A stretch of 64,000 bases of DNA, from the NCBI RefSeq assembly GCF_006965485.1, contig NZ_CP041360.1, forward strand, positions 930,001 through 994,000, given 5' to 3'. This DNA is from Spirosoma sp. KCTC 42546. GTDB lineage: Bacteria; Bacteroidota; Bacteroidia; Cytophagales; Spirosomataceae. The first letter of the stretch is position 1, and each line of letters begins with the position of its first letter. Positions 1 through 7,052 of the stretch are shown here, in pieces. A model generated the notes under the pieces. It ran no database searches, was not told where the DNA came from, and was given only the letters and a program-made list of their open reading frames with translations. Made by a program: the position numbers and the translations under genes.

Positions 1-472
1 CACCACCAGGGCGAGTAACGCGGTACATATCGGTCAAGCCTTTTAACAGGGTTTCGAAGTTGCGCACACCAAATGCAACGATGACAGCGTCGAAATCATT
101 GTCTGGCAGGGGCAATCCTTCTGAATCGCCCAGGCGCATTTCAATAATCTGATCGACGCCCCGCTTTTTCATCTTCTCGCGCCCAACGGATAACATGCCC
201 TCCGAAATATCCATACCAACGATTTTCTCGGGCTTGAGGGCTAGTGCCTCCAACGCGAAGTCGCCGGTGCCGGTAGCGATGTCGAGAATGCGTTTAGGGG
301 GCTTGGTGGCTGCCTTGCGGAGTTCACGAATGGCCCGTTTGCGCCAGAGAATATCAATGCCACCGCTTAGGACGTGATTTAACAAATCATATTTGGGCGA
401 AATACTATCGAACATCTCCGCGACCTGTTCGCGTTTGGAGGTGTCTTTATCTTTATAAGGAACAACGGACAT
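1..472 (-). CDS. menG: Demethylmenaquinone methyltransferase (MenG/UbiE), 3' end outside window
   Basis: The 5' 157 codons of a class I SAM-dependent methyltransferase; the rest lies beyond the window edge. The family methylates demethylmenaquinone in the last step of menaquinone synthesis, in the cytoplasm. The N-terminus (KREQVAEMFDSISPKYDLLN) is typical of UbiE/MenG. It is followed by the SAM-binding glycine motif ILDIATGTGDFA (about residues 64-75), the acidic loop GMDISEGML and VAFGVRNFE. The start ATG at 472 fits the family N-terminus. A TACCTTTG -7 box lies about 90 bp upstream. Menaquinone is the usual Bacteroidota quinone, so menG is more likely than a ubiquinone role. Confidence 0.93.
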   Translation of the reverse strand, partial: MSVVPYKDKDTSKREQVAEMFDSISPKYDLLNHVLSGGIDILWRKRAIRELRKAATKPPKRILDIATGTGDFALEALALKPEKIVGMDISEGMLSVGREKMKKRGVDQIIEMRLGDSEGLPLPDNDFDAVIVAFGVRNFETLLKGLTDMYRVTRPGG

Positions 473-476
473 TTTT

Positions 477-512
477 CAATGAGCGAATGAGTGAGCGAGT
501 GAAAGAGCGGTT
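477..512. repeat. Short GAGTGA/GAGCGA word repeat upstream of menG
   Basis: Variants of GAGCGA, GAGTGA and GAAAGAG follow one another in the menG leader. This is the same word family that builds the long hairpin near 30000. No opposing arm is evident here. Confidence 0.4.
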
Positions 513-562
513 GGCGCACCAGCGATTTATTGGCTCAGTAGTTTTCACTCTTTAATATAATA

Positions 563-570
563 CAAAGGTA
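563..570 (-). promoter_or_regulatory. Bacteroidota-type -7 box (TACCTTTG), probably for menG
   Basis: TACCTTTG reads on the minus strand about 90 bp upstream of the menG start, matching the Bacteroidota consensus TAnnTTTG. No clear TTG -33 element stands at the usual spacing, only CTG, so the call rests on the -7 box and the position. Confidence 0.4.
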
Positions 571-668
571 ATGCCATAACGGTACGTTTCAGGTGAAAGT
601 TTGTTAGTTCGGTGGGCAATGTGTAGTTTCGACTCAATGCTATTCTCTCATCTACAACTTGATTCGCT

Positions 669-1877
669 ATGCCCTCTTTCTTTTTTTTAACCTTACTGGC
701 GCTGAGTTCATTAGTGATTAGTAAGCCTGCTGAAGAAGACCCAATCACGAAAAAAGCTCAAAAAATTCACCAGCGCGTACTCACGCTCGATACCCATGCC
801 GATGCGCCCATTATGATGCAGAAGCCGGGTTTTGATGTGGGTACCTCGCACGATACCAAACGGGATCAGTCGCAGATTGACTTTCCACGGATGAAGAAGG
901 GTGGCATGGACGCTATGTTCTTTGCCGTCTATACCTCCCAAGGCCCCCGGACCGATTCGGGCCATGCCGAGGCCAAACGGAACGCCCTCAATCAATTCGA
1001 TCTGATTCACCAGGCGCTGAAAAAATACCCCGATCAGGCCGAACTAGCGACCTCACCAGCCGATGCGTATCGGATTCAGAAGTTGGGTAAGCGGGCCGTT
1101 TTTATCGGTATGGAAAATGGCTATCCAGTTGGCAAAGATTTGTCGATGCTGAAAACATACTACGACCTTGGCTGCCGATACATCACCCTGACCCACTTTG
1201 CCAATAACCTCATCGGCGATTCATCGACCGACCCGGATGGCCCGATCTATGGTGGCTTGAGCGAATTTGGGAAACAGGTCGTATCGGAAATGAACCGTCT
1301 TGGTATCCTGATCGACGTGTCGCACGTGGCAGATAGTACGTTCTACGATGCATTGGCCCTCTCAAAAGCCCCCGTTATTGCCTCGCATTCCAATTGCCGC
1401 GCCATCTGCGATTTTCCGCGGAACATGACTGATGATATGATTAAGGCCATTGCCGCTAAAGGTGGTGTGGTGCAGGTGAATTTTGTGAGCGATTATCTCA
1501 AAAAACCATCTGCTGAGCACCGGGCGGCCAAAACCAAAATCAGGATGGCGGGCGTAGGTAAAGTACTCTCGGCAGATATGAAAGCACGTCTGGAGGCCCA
1601 GAGCGATTCGGTAGCCAAAGCGTACGCGTCGGAGCGGGCCAGTTTATCAGATATTGTGGATCACATTGATCATATTGTTAAACTGACGAGCATCGACCAC
1701 GTAGGTATTGGTTCCGACTTCGATGGGGGCGGGGGCGTAAATGGTCTCGAAGACGTGAGCGAAATTGAGAACCTGACCGCCGAACTCGTTCGTCGGAAAT
1801 ACTCGGAAGCCGACATTGCCAAGATCTGGGGTGGTAATCTGCTACGGGTGCTGGGGCAGGCGAAGGTAGGGAATTAG
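669..1877 (+). CDS. Secreted membrane-type dipeptidase, peptidase family M19
   Basis: A 402-residue zinc dipeptidase of the renal dipeptidase (M19) family, which cleaves dipeptides and sometimes related amide bonds. A signal peptide (MPSFFFLTLLALSSLVIS) implies export to the periplasm or cell surface. Metal-site motifs are visible: DTHADAP near residue 42 (the H-x-D ligand pair), GMENGYP, LTHFANN, DVSHVADSTFYD, SHSNCRAICDFPRN and near the end GIGSDFDGG. Length fits the family. Neighbours diverge (menG upstream) or follow after about 95 bp of repeat-like spacer, so it may be monocistronic. Confidence 0.93.
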   Translation: MPSFFFLTLLALSSLVISKPAEEDPITKKAQKIHQRVLTLDTHADAPIMMQKPGFDVGTSHDTKRDQSQIDFPRMKKGGMDAMFFAVYTSQGPRTDSGHAEAKRNALNQFDLIHQALKKYPDQAELATSPADAYRIQKLGKRAVFIGMENGYPVGKDLSMLKTYYDLGCRYITLTHFANNLIGDSSTDPDGPIYGGLSEFGKQVVSEMNRLGILIDVSHVADSTFYDALALSKAPVIASHSNCRAICDFPRNMTDDMIKAIAAKGGVVQVNFVSDYLKKPSAEHRAAKTKIRMAGVGKVLSADMKARLEAQSDSVAKAYASERASLSDIVDHIDHIVKLTSIDHVGIGSDFDGGGGVNGLEDVSEIENLTAELVRRKYSEADIAKIWGGNLLRVLGQAKVGN

Positions 1878-1887
1878 TGGAATCGTG

Positions 1888-1968
1888 AAATAAGTGCAGT
1901 GGTTCATTTAGCGGAGCTGTTCCCTACTTCACTAATTTATTGACTCAACTAATTAACTACTCCACCAA
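1888..1968. repeat. Degenerate GTGAAATAAGTG-type spacer
   Basis: Words such as GTGAAATAAGTG on one side and CTTCACTAATTTATTGACTC on the other make a loose inverted repeat between the dipeptidase and the ABA4-like gene. It belongs to the same word family as the spacers at 23039, 40288, 52305 and 62640. Arms are imperfect. Confidence 0.4.
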
Positions 1969-1973
1969 TAACC

Positions 1974-2405
1974 ATGTCTCCCGAAGCTGTTTTTAGCCTG
2001 GCTAGTACGCTTGTTCTGCCACAGTGGTTGCTGATGATTTTTGCCCCGCGCTGGTTCGTGACGAAGTGGCTGATGAACTCATACCTGATTCCGGTATGTC
2101 TGGCTATCATCTACATTATTTATTTGTTTAGTGGCGGGCCGGTCGATTTTGCTGCTTTTGGTACGTTGGCGGGTGTTAAAGGGTTGTTTTCGAATGGGGG
2201 CGATGGCGTTATGCTGGCCGGATGGGTACATTACCTCGCCTTCGATTTAGTCGCTGGAACCGTTGTTGTGCGCGATTCGCAGGAGAAAGGCATCTCGCAC
2301 TGGTTCATTGTGATTCCCTTGTGTTTCTGTTTTATGCTCGGGCCCATTGGCTTGCTCTTGTACTGGCTCATTCGGGTAATTCGTACACGGCAACTATCTG
2401 TATAG
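1974..2405 (+). CDS. ABA4-like (DUF4281) integral membrane protein
   Basis: A 143-residue protein with four hydrophobic helices (about residues 5-25, 35-55, 80-95 and 110-135). The pattern WVHYLAFDLVAG, followed by a conserved-looking PLCFCFMLGPIGLLLY, matches the ABA4-like/DUF4281 family. In plants ABA4 is needed for neoxanthin formation from violaxanthin; the bacterial members have no agreed function. Eleven bases separate it from the next membrane-protein gene, so the two are probably one transcript. No carotenoid gene is visible beside it, so a pigment role here is only a suggestion. Confidence 0.8.
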   Translation: MSPEAVFSLASTLVLPQWLLMIFAPRWFVTKWLMNSYLIPVCLAIIYIIYLFSGGPVDFAAFGTLAGVKGLFSNGGDGVMLAGWVHYLAFDLVAGTVVVRDSQEKGISHWFIVIPLCFCFMLGPIGLLLYWLIRVIRTRQLSV

Positions 2406-2416
2406 AATCCATCATT

Positions 2417-3193
2417 ATGACAGCTGTCTTCTCTACGCTTCAGGTACGAAATATCATTCTGTATCAGCTAGGCTGGTGTTGCATGGCGGGGATGCTCGTT
2501 TGCGCCGTGCTGGCTCTCAGCACACAGACCCAGGTGCTGGGCATCAATGCGTATCTAAAACCTATGAAGTTTTTTGCTTCTACGGTTATTCTCTGCTGGA
2601 CAATGGCCTGGTATCTTGCAGAGCTCCCCCAAAAAGGAAGTGTGCGCGTCTACTCCTGGATGTTCGTTATCGTTTTTGTTGTTGAATTGGGCATTATTAT
2701 CTGGCAGGCCAGCCGAGGTAAGTTATCGCATTTTAATATTTCCACCCCAATAGATGGTCTTTTGTTTAGCCTGATGGGTGTGGCCATTACGGTATTTACT
2801 GGCTGGACAGCATACATCGGCTTCCTCTTTTTTCGGCTCGATACGACAACTAGTAGCCCAGCCTATTTGTGGGGTATCCGACTGGGCATTCTCCTCTTTG
2901 TCGTTTTTGCGTTCGAAGGATTTATGATGGCGGGCCGTCTGGCACACACGGTTGGCGCGCCTGATGGTGGGCCGGGTTTACCTGTACTCAATTGGAGTAC
3001 CCGCTTTGGCGACCTACGAGTTGCCCACTTTTTTGGAATGCATGCCTTGCAGTTAATTCCCCTATTTAGCTATTACATTGCCCGGCAACCGATCCATGTT
3101 ATCATCTTATCTGTTTTCTATTTTCTTTTGGTAACGTTCTTACTGATGCAGGCCTTAGCCAGTAAACCCTTACTGTCTACCCTGGGCAACTGA
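2417..3193 (+). CDS. Multi-pass membrane protein, unknown function
   Basis: I do not recognise the family. The 258-residue product has about seven hydrophobic helices and no soluble domain. An upstream in-frame extension exists, but it overlaps the ABA4-like gene in another frame and reads as non-coding. The ATG at 2417, 11 bases after that gene's stop, gives a hydrophobic N-terminus and is preferred. Charged clusters lie in short loops (RASRGKLSHFN, RPIHV-like C-terminal loop). Likely cotranscribed with the ABA4-like gene. It could be a small transporter, a sensor or an enzyme on a membrane substrate. Confidence 0.8.
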   Translation: MTAVFSTLQVRNIILYQLGWCCMAGMLVCAVLALSTQTQVLGINAYLKPMKFFASTVILCWTMAWYLAELPQKGSVRVYSWMFVIVFVVELGIIIWQASRGKLSHFNISTPIDGLLFSLMGVAITVFTGWTAYIGFLFFRLDTTTSSPAYLWGIRLGILLFVVFAFEGFMMAGRLAHTVGAPDGGPGLPVLNWSTRFGDLRVAHFFGMHALQLIPLFSYYIARQPIHVIILSVFYFLLVTFLLMQALASKPLLSTLGN

Positions 3194-3280
3194 CGGTAAA
3201 AAATCGACCTGCTCATCTTTACAGGGTAAAGGCCAATTCAGCGGCCTGTCAACGTCATACTCGATAACCTTGTTTCTCCG

Positions 3281-4588
3281 ATGAACCGTACCGATTTCTT
3301 GAAAACGTCTGCTCTGGCTGGGGCTACACTCATCACCGATCCAATTCAAGTTAGAGCATTCATTACTCGCCAACCGGCCAAGAAGTATCGCACGGCATTG
3401 GTAGGAACGGGCTGGTGGGGCGGTAATATCCTCCTAAATGCGGTGCAGGCTGGCGAGTCGAAAATCGTTGCGCTCTGCGATGTGGATACGCGGCAGCTTC
3501 AAAAAACCAGCGATGCCCTAAGCAAACTAACGTCCGATAAACCCAAGCTTTACCGCGACTACCGCGAAATGCTGGCCACCGAAAAGCCAGAAATTGTCAT
3601 TGTAGCCACCCCCGATCACTGGCACCCGCTTATTGCTATTGCGGCCATGCAGGCAGGAGCGCACGTATATGTAGAGAAACCAATCAGCCATACTATTAAT
3701 GAAGGGAAGGCAATGGTGAAAACTGCCCGACAAACCGGGAAGATCTGCCAGGTAGGTATGCACCGGCGAGTGTCGCCCCACAATGTGTCGGGCCGGGAGT
3801 TTATACAATCCGGGAAGGTTGGGAAGATTGGTATGGCGCGGGCATTTGTGCATTATGCTGGTGGCGCCGGTCAGCCTACGCCCGATGGGGAAGCACCTAA
3901 AGAAATGGATTGGAACATGTGGTGTGGTCCTGCTCCACTGCGAGCCTACAATCCGGCTATGCACCCCCGGAGCTGGCGTAATTTTTTAGACTATGCCAAT
4001 GGTACACTCGGCGATTGGGGTATTCACTGGATGGATCAGATTTTATGGGTAACGGAGCAAAATCACCCACGAAAAGTATACTCGACTGGTGGCCGGGCCA
4101 TCAAGAAAGATAGTACCGATGCTCCCGACCATCAGGTGGCAACCTTCGAATTCGACGACTTTACGGCCGTTTGGGAGCACCGGACATTTGGTGGCAACAT
4201 GGCTGAGAAAACACATCCACAGCAGGCCGTAGGCGTTTATTTCTACGGAACGGAAGGAACGTTCCACATGGGCTGGATGGACGGCTGGACGTTCTACCCA
4301 TCAGATCCTAAAAAACCAGTCGTTCATCAGGACCCTCAACTGGATAAACCCGATGATCAGAATATCGCCTTACTCTGGGCCAATTTCCTAAGTAGCATCA
4401 AATCCAACAAACTGCCCGTTTGCGACATCGAAATTGGACAGCGATCAACAAACATGGCGCTGCTTGGTATGCTGTCGCTGAAACTTGGCCGTAGTGTTGA
4501 GTGGGATGGTACGCAGATTCCAAATGATCCTGAAGCCAATAAGCTCCTGAGTCGGGCGTACCGGGGTGAATGGCAGTATCCGGTTTAA
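3281..4588 (+). CDS. Gfo/Idh/MocA-family oxidoreductase with export-type N-terminus
   Basis: A 435-residue NAD(P)-dependent oxidoreductase. The N-terminus MNRTDFLKTSALAGATL resembles the Tat-like leaders of secreted family members, but the twin arginine is not intact. Then come the Rossmann motif VGTGWWGGNIL (about residue 41), VIVATPDHWHPL and the hallmark EKPISHTINEGKAMV. NMWCGPAPLRAYN is typical of the Bacteroidota/Planctomycetes subgroup. Substrates are usually sugars, inositols or glycosides; none can be assigned here. The stop codon at 4586 lies in the same frame as the HicA-like remnant downstream. Confidence 0.9.
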   Translation: MNRTDFLKTSALAGATLITDPIQVRAFITRQPAKKYRTALVGTGWWGGNILLNAVQAGESKIVALCDVDTRQLQKTSDALSKLTSDKPKLYRDYREMLATEKPEIVIVATPDHWHPLIAIAAMQAGAHVYVEKPISHTINEGKAMVKTARQTGKICQVGMHRRVSPHNVSGREFIQSGKVGKIGMARAFVHYAGGAGQPTPDGEAPKEMDWNMWCGPAPLRAYNPAMHPRSWRNFLDYANGTLGDWGIHWMDQILWVTEQNHPRKVYSTGGRAIKKDSTDAPDHQVATFEFDDFTAVWEHRTFGGNMAEKTHPQQAVGVYFYGTEGTFHMGWMDGWTFYPSDPKKPVVHQDPQLDKPDDQNIALLWANFLSSIKSNKLPVCDIEIGQRSTNMALLGMLSLKLGRSVEWDGTQIPNDPEANKLLSRAYRGEWQYPV

Positions 4589-4600
4589 TACGGGCTTAGC

Positions 4601-4735
4601 TATCTTTGTACGCATCATTTGACAGTACCCAAACACAATCCCGTCAGCCTCGGCACATTGGATAAGATCTTGTCAGATGTTGCTGCTCATTTTGGTATAA
4701 GCCGCGAACAGGTAGTCAAACGTTTGTTTCGATGA
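4601..4735 (+). pseudogene. Remnant of a HicA-family toxin (C-terminal part)
   Basis: An in-frame stretch ending at TGA 4733-4735 reads HHLTVPKHNPVSLGTLDKIL and then an amphipathic tail with SREQVVKRLF. HHLTVPKHN followed by GTL and an I-L pair is the C-terminal signature of HicA mRNA-interferase toxins. The upstream half of the domain is missing: within about 30 codons one reaches the stop of the oxidoreductase, and no start codon serves it. No HicB antitoxin is seen. TATCTTTG at 4601-4608 matches a -7 box but may be chance. I read it as a 5'-truncated relic. Confidence 0.45.
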
Positions 4736-4786
4736 AGGAGCGAACGGCACCTATACCAGGAAAGTGTGATCGGACATTCGACCTAT

Positions 4787-5113
4787 TTACACTAACTCCA
4801 GCATGTAGCCCTTCCAGGCTGTTTTTTGCTCTGACTGTATATGGAAATCAATTCCCTGGTGAACCTCAGTTTGCTCTTCGGGGAGTTTGTGATGTCGTTT
4901 CCAATACGCATTTATGTACGCAATGGCGCTGGTAAACAGGCGTTGTGTATAAGCGGTCTTTTCATCGGTAGTCATAGTCCAGGCGTTATCAGAGCCGACT
5001 ATATGGATTTTCTGACGTATCAGGGAGTCATGCGTTTTATAGTAAAACAACACATCGGTCCCGTTTTTATCGGAGTTAGTGGGTACTGCAGTCGTAAAGG
5101 TGAGTATAGGCAT
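4787..5113 (-). CDS. Small protein of unknown function
   Basis: A 108-residue soluble reading frame with balanced, protein-like composition; the opposing plus frame over the same bases looks less natural. It has a mixed N-terminal part (FYYKTHDSLIRQKIHIVG) and a helical, charged C-terminal half (TQRLFTSAIAYINAYWKRHH). No signal peptide or membrane segment, and no family recognised. It stands alone between the HicA-like remnant and another small gene. No TAnnTTTG box was found upstream. Confidence 0.55.
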   Translation of the reverse strand: MPILTFTTAVPTNSDKNGTDVLFYYKTHDSLIRQKIHIVGSDNAWTMTTDEKTAYTQRLFTSAIAYINAYWKRHHKLPEEQTEVHQGIDFHIQSEQKTAWKGYMLELV

Positions 5114-5206
5114 TAGACGCTACGGAACGTTGGGTATGCCGGCAAGGTAGGTGTTTATTCGACAATTTCCGCCTGGTATCAGCGCCAGGCAAGCCCGTAA
5201 ATACCC

Positions 5207-5237
5207 AAGCCCGGCCATTTCGTGGCTGGGCTTTTTT
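5207..5237 (+). terminator. Hairpin with T-run, plus-strand orientation
   Basis: AAGCCCGGCC pairs with GGCTGGGCTT (one G-T pair) around a 7-base loop and runs into TTTTTT on the plus strand. The shape is an intrinsic terminator, yet no convincing plus-strand gene precedes it. A smaller hairpin, GCCTGG/CCAGGC, sits at 5171-5190. A plus-strand non-coding or antisense transcript over 4.6-5.2 kb would explain it. Confidence 0.5.
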
Positions 5238-5323
5238 GTTTGCCACCTATAATCAGGATAATGGCAAATCAAGAATTGAGCGTAGCGCGCTCAGCCGTAG
5301 TAGATAAGTCGGCCGATCAGGCG

Positions 5324-5626
5324 TTAATACGCTAACTCAAATAAATCTTCATCCGAAGTTGCTTCCGTTTGTCCCTGTTCTAGATTATCCAGAACAATTC
5401 GGGCAAAAGCCACTTTATCTGATTTTCGGTACTTATTGGGAGTCAACCTGCCCGAAGGCGCTTTAAAGTCTTGACTCACCTGTTGGCACATTGCCCACAA
5501 CTTCGGATTCATTCTGATTTTGTATTGCCGAATCGGTGTGTCCTCGGCAAACCAAAGATCGATGACGTTCTTTATCGATAACTTTACTATAGCACCCATA
5601 CTGTATGTATTGGTAAAAAAGGACAA
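5324..5626 (-). CDS. Small protein of unknown function
   Basis: A 100-residue basic protein with an acidic C-terminal tail (TSDEDLFELAY). The middle (MNPKLWAMCQQVSQDFKAPSGRL-like) suggests a small helical domain. There is no signal peptide or membrane segment, and no family is recognised. ATG at 5626 and ATG at 5599 (MGAIVKLSIKNV) are both possible starts. The 5626 start lies 4 bases from a long AT-only palindrome that could be an operator. A regulatory or DNA-associated role is possible but not shown. Confidence 0.55.
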   Translation of the reverse strand: MSFFTNTYSMGAIVKLSIKNVIDLWFAEDTPIRQYKIRMNPKLWAMCQQVSQDFKAPSGRLTPNKYRKSDKVAFARIVLDNLEQGQTEATSDEDLFELAY

Positions 5627-5630
5627 ATGT

Positions 5631-5662
5631 TTAATTATTTAATGATTAAATTAAATAATTAA
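5631..5662. promoter_or_regulatory. AT-only palindrome upstream of small gene, operator-like
   Basis: TTAATTATTTAA (5631-5642) is perfectly repeated in inverse at 5651-5662, with one more pair inside, giving 13-bp arms around a 6-base loop. It lies just upstream of the small minus-strand gene ending at 5324. A dimeric regulator site is the simplest reading; a chance AT-rich palindrome is the alternative. Confidence 0.35.
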
Positions 5663-5811
5663 TGAAAATATAATGCAAAACTCGCGCCAAGCCCTAATTT
5701 CCTCTCTCTATTAGTAAGCGGTACAACCTTGATTTTGTTGTGTTTATGACAATTTCTATCCCCTCTGACTTTGCATTTTATTGTTGGTAACCAAAAAAAA
5801 TATAGGTGTTA

Positions 5812-5861
5812 GTAAACGAGAACGCGATGCCAGTAGATACTGACATCGCGTTCTCGTTTAC
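5812..5861 (-). terminator. Very long stem-loop downstream of receiver gene
   Basis: GTAAACGAGAACGCGATG (5812-5829) is exactly mirrored at 5844-5861. After one C/A mismatch, CAGT/ACTG extends the stem to 23 positions with a 4-base loop. On the minus strand it follows the receiver gene stop at 5926 by about 65 bases and is followed about 13 bases later by a T-run (5793-5800). A terminator is likely, but the stem is much longer than termination needs. Confidence 0.5.
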
Positions 5862-5925
5862 GTTTTATGGAATTACTTGTCAAGGTTACATTAGGCAATA
5901 CTACAATCAGCACCCAGGCAGCTAA

Positions 5926-6339
5926 TTATACGCATTGGTCCAAATGCCAGGCTTTTCGAAGATGACGAACTGTTTGTCCTAGTAAATCCAGCGTGATGGG
6001 TTTAGTCAGGAATTCATTAGCGCCTAGTTCATACGCATACAATCGATCCGTTGCTTCACTGGAGGTTGTTAGAATTACGATTGGAGTGTGCGCATACCGC
6101 GAGCTATGGCGTAATACCTGCAAGGCTTCAAATCCGTTGAGCCGAGGCATGTTCAAGTCCAGGATAATTAAACACGGCTCCGATTTTAGTTGTGCCAAGT
6201 CCTCTAATAGGGCCAGCCCATCCACCGCAAAGACCAATTGACATTCAGGACTGTGCTGGGCAAAGGCGTATTGTAATAGTAGGCGGTCATCTTCATCATC
6301 ATCAGCAATAAAGACAGCGTGAGCCGGGTACGAATCCAT
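5926..6339 (-). CDS. Single-domain response regulator (CheY-like receiver)
   Basis: A 137-residue stand-alone receiver domain. Acidic pocket FIADDDEDDRL (about residues 10-20), phospho-acceptor Asp in LIILDLNMPRLNGFEAL (about residue 61), switch region VILTTSSEA and Lys in FLTKPIT are all present, so it should be phosphorylatable. There is no output domain, so it would act by protein contact, as in Rcp1-like or CheY-like regulators. No histidine kinase is nearby. A second, more divergent receiver gene lies in the opposite orientation 140 bp away. Confidence 0.9.
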   Translation of the reverse strand: MDSYPAHAVFIADDDEDDRLLLQYAFAQHSPECQLVFAVDGLALLEDLAQLKSEPCLIILDLNMPRLNGFEALQVLRHSSRYAHTPIVILTTSSEATDRLYAYELGANEFLTKPITLDLLGQTVRHLRKAWHLDQCV

Positions 6340-6479
6340 TAGCTAGTTGTTACGGAGAATGCGAATATACAACAATCAACCGACTACTGCCAGCGTCAAG
6401 ACAGGTCGATCAGTTTTATGGACTTAAACAATTGCTGGCTTATAGGTGTCTATACTTATTGCTTACAATCAGTTCAATA

Positions 6480-6896
6480 ATGATAGATACACCTACACCC
6501 TGGATTGCGCTACTGGATGATGATGAAGACGATTTTATGTTTTGGCAATACGGATTTGACAATTGGGCCAAGACAATATCCCTAAAATGGTTTGTGTCTG
6601 CCGAATCATTTCTTGGGGAGGCCGCCAAGGCTGCCAATAGGCCAACCGCTATCGTTTTGGATGGGGTTGTCCCTACTGACGATCAGGAAGCCTGGTTAAC
6701 AACTTTTCTGGGCCATGTGTGTTGCCAGAACATTCCTGTATTTATGTTGTCAGGCCAGTTCAATCAAGAGCAACAGCAACGTTTTCTGGCGCTAGGGGCC
6801 AGTGGCTATCTAGTGAAGCCAACCTCGTTCCAGGAACTTCAGGATATAATTCTGAAGGTAGTTGATAAGCAGGGGCCGCCAGTAGCCAGTCTCTGA
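6480..6896 (+). CDS. Divergent single-domain receiver protein
   Basis: A 138-residue receiver-like protein. The acidic pocket ALLDDDEDDFMFWQY and a matching Asp in AIVLDGVVPTDD are present, as is the Lys in YLVKPTS. The switch region is FMLSGQ, with Ser where Thr/Ser is usual. The helix after the phospho-acceptor lacks the usual M-P, so signalling may be altered. An in-frame start at 6432 exists, but the ATG at 6480 (MIDTPTPW) puts the first strand at the usual distance. It diverges from the neighbouring receiver gene; no kinase or output domain accompanies it. Confidence 0.8.
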   Translation: MIDTPTPWIALLDDDEDDFMFWQYGFDNWAKTISLKWFVSAESFLGEAAKAANRPTAIVLDGVVPTDDQEAWLTTFLGHVCCQNIPVFMLSGQFNQEQQQRFLALGASGYLVKPTSFQELQDIILKVVDKQGPPVASL

Positions 6897-7001
6897 GTGA
6901 ATCCCAGTTTGATCGTAAAGCGATAAACTATCCACTCTGTGAGGCCGGTAAGCTGATAGGCATTTGGTGCGACTAATAGTAGCTTTGCTGGCTATAAACA
7001 G

Positions 7002-7027
7002 CAATGCCGCTTCATGAAGCGGCATTG
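7002..7027. terminator. Perfect 26-bp palindrome between convergent genes
   Basis: CAATGCCGCTTCA is followed directly by its reverse complement at 7015-7027. It lies about 105 bp after the receiver gene and 26 bp before the end of the GH125 gene on the other strand, so it can serve as a two-way terminator. There is no long T-run. Confidence 0.5.
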
Positions 7028-7052
7028 TGAATAAGAGAGGGCCAGTTATTGG

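Noticed and set aside
2222..2416. Upstream extension of the unknown membrane protein
   Set aside because: It overlaps the ABA4-like gene in another frame, and a natural ATG at 2417 starts the hydrophobic N-terminus.
4841..5116. Plus-strand 91-codon frame opposite the 108-residue minus gene
   Set aside because: Composition is less protein-like and it has no promoter or family; the minus frame is better balanced.
5261..5335. 24-residue plus-strand frame starting MANQELSVARS
   Set aside because: Too short, overlaps the end of the minus gene at 5324, and has no promoter.
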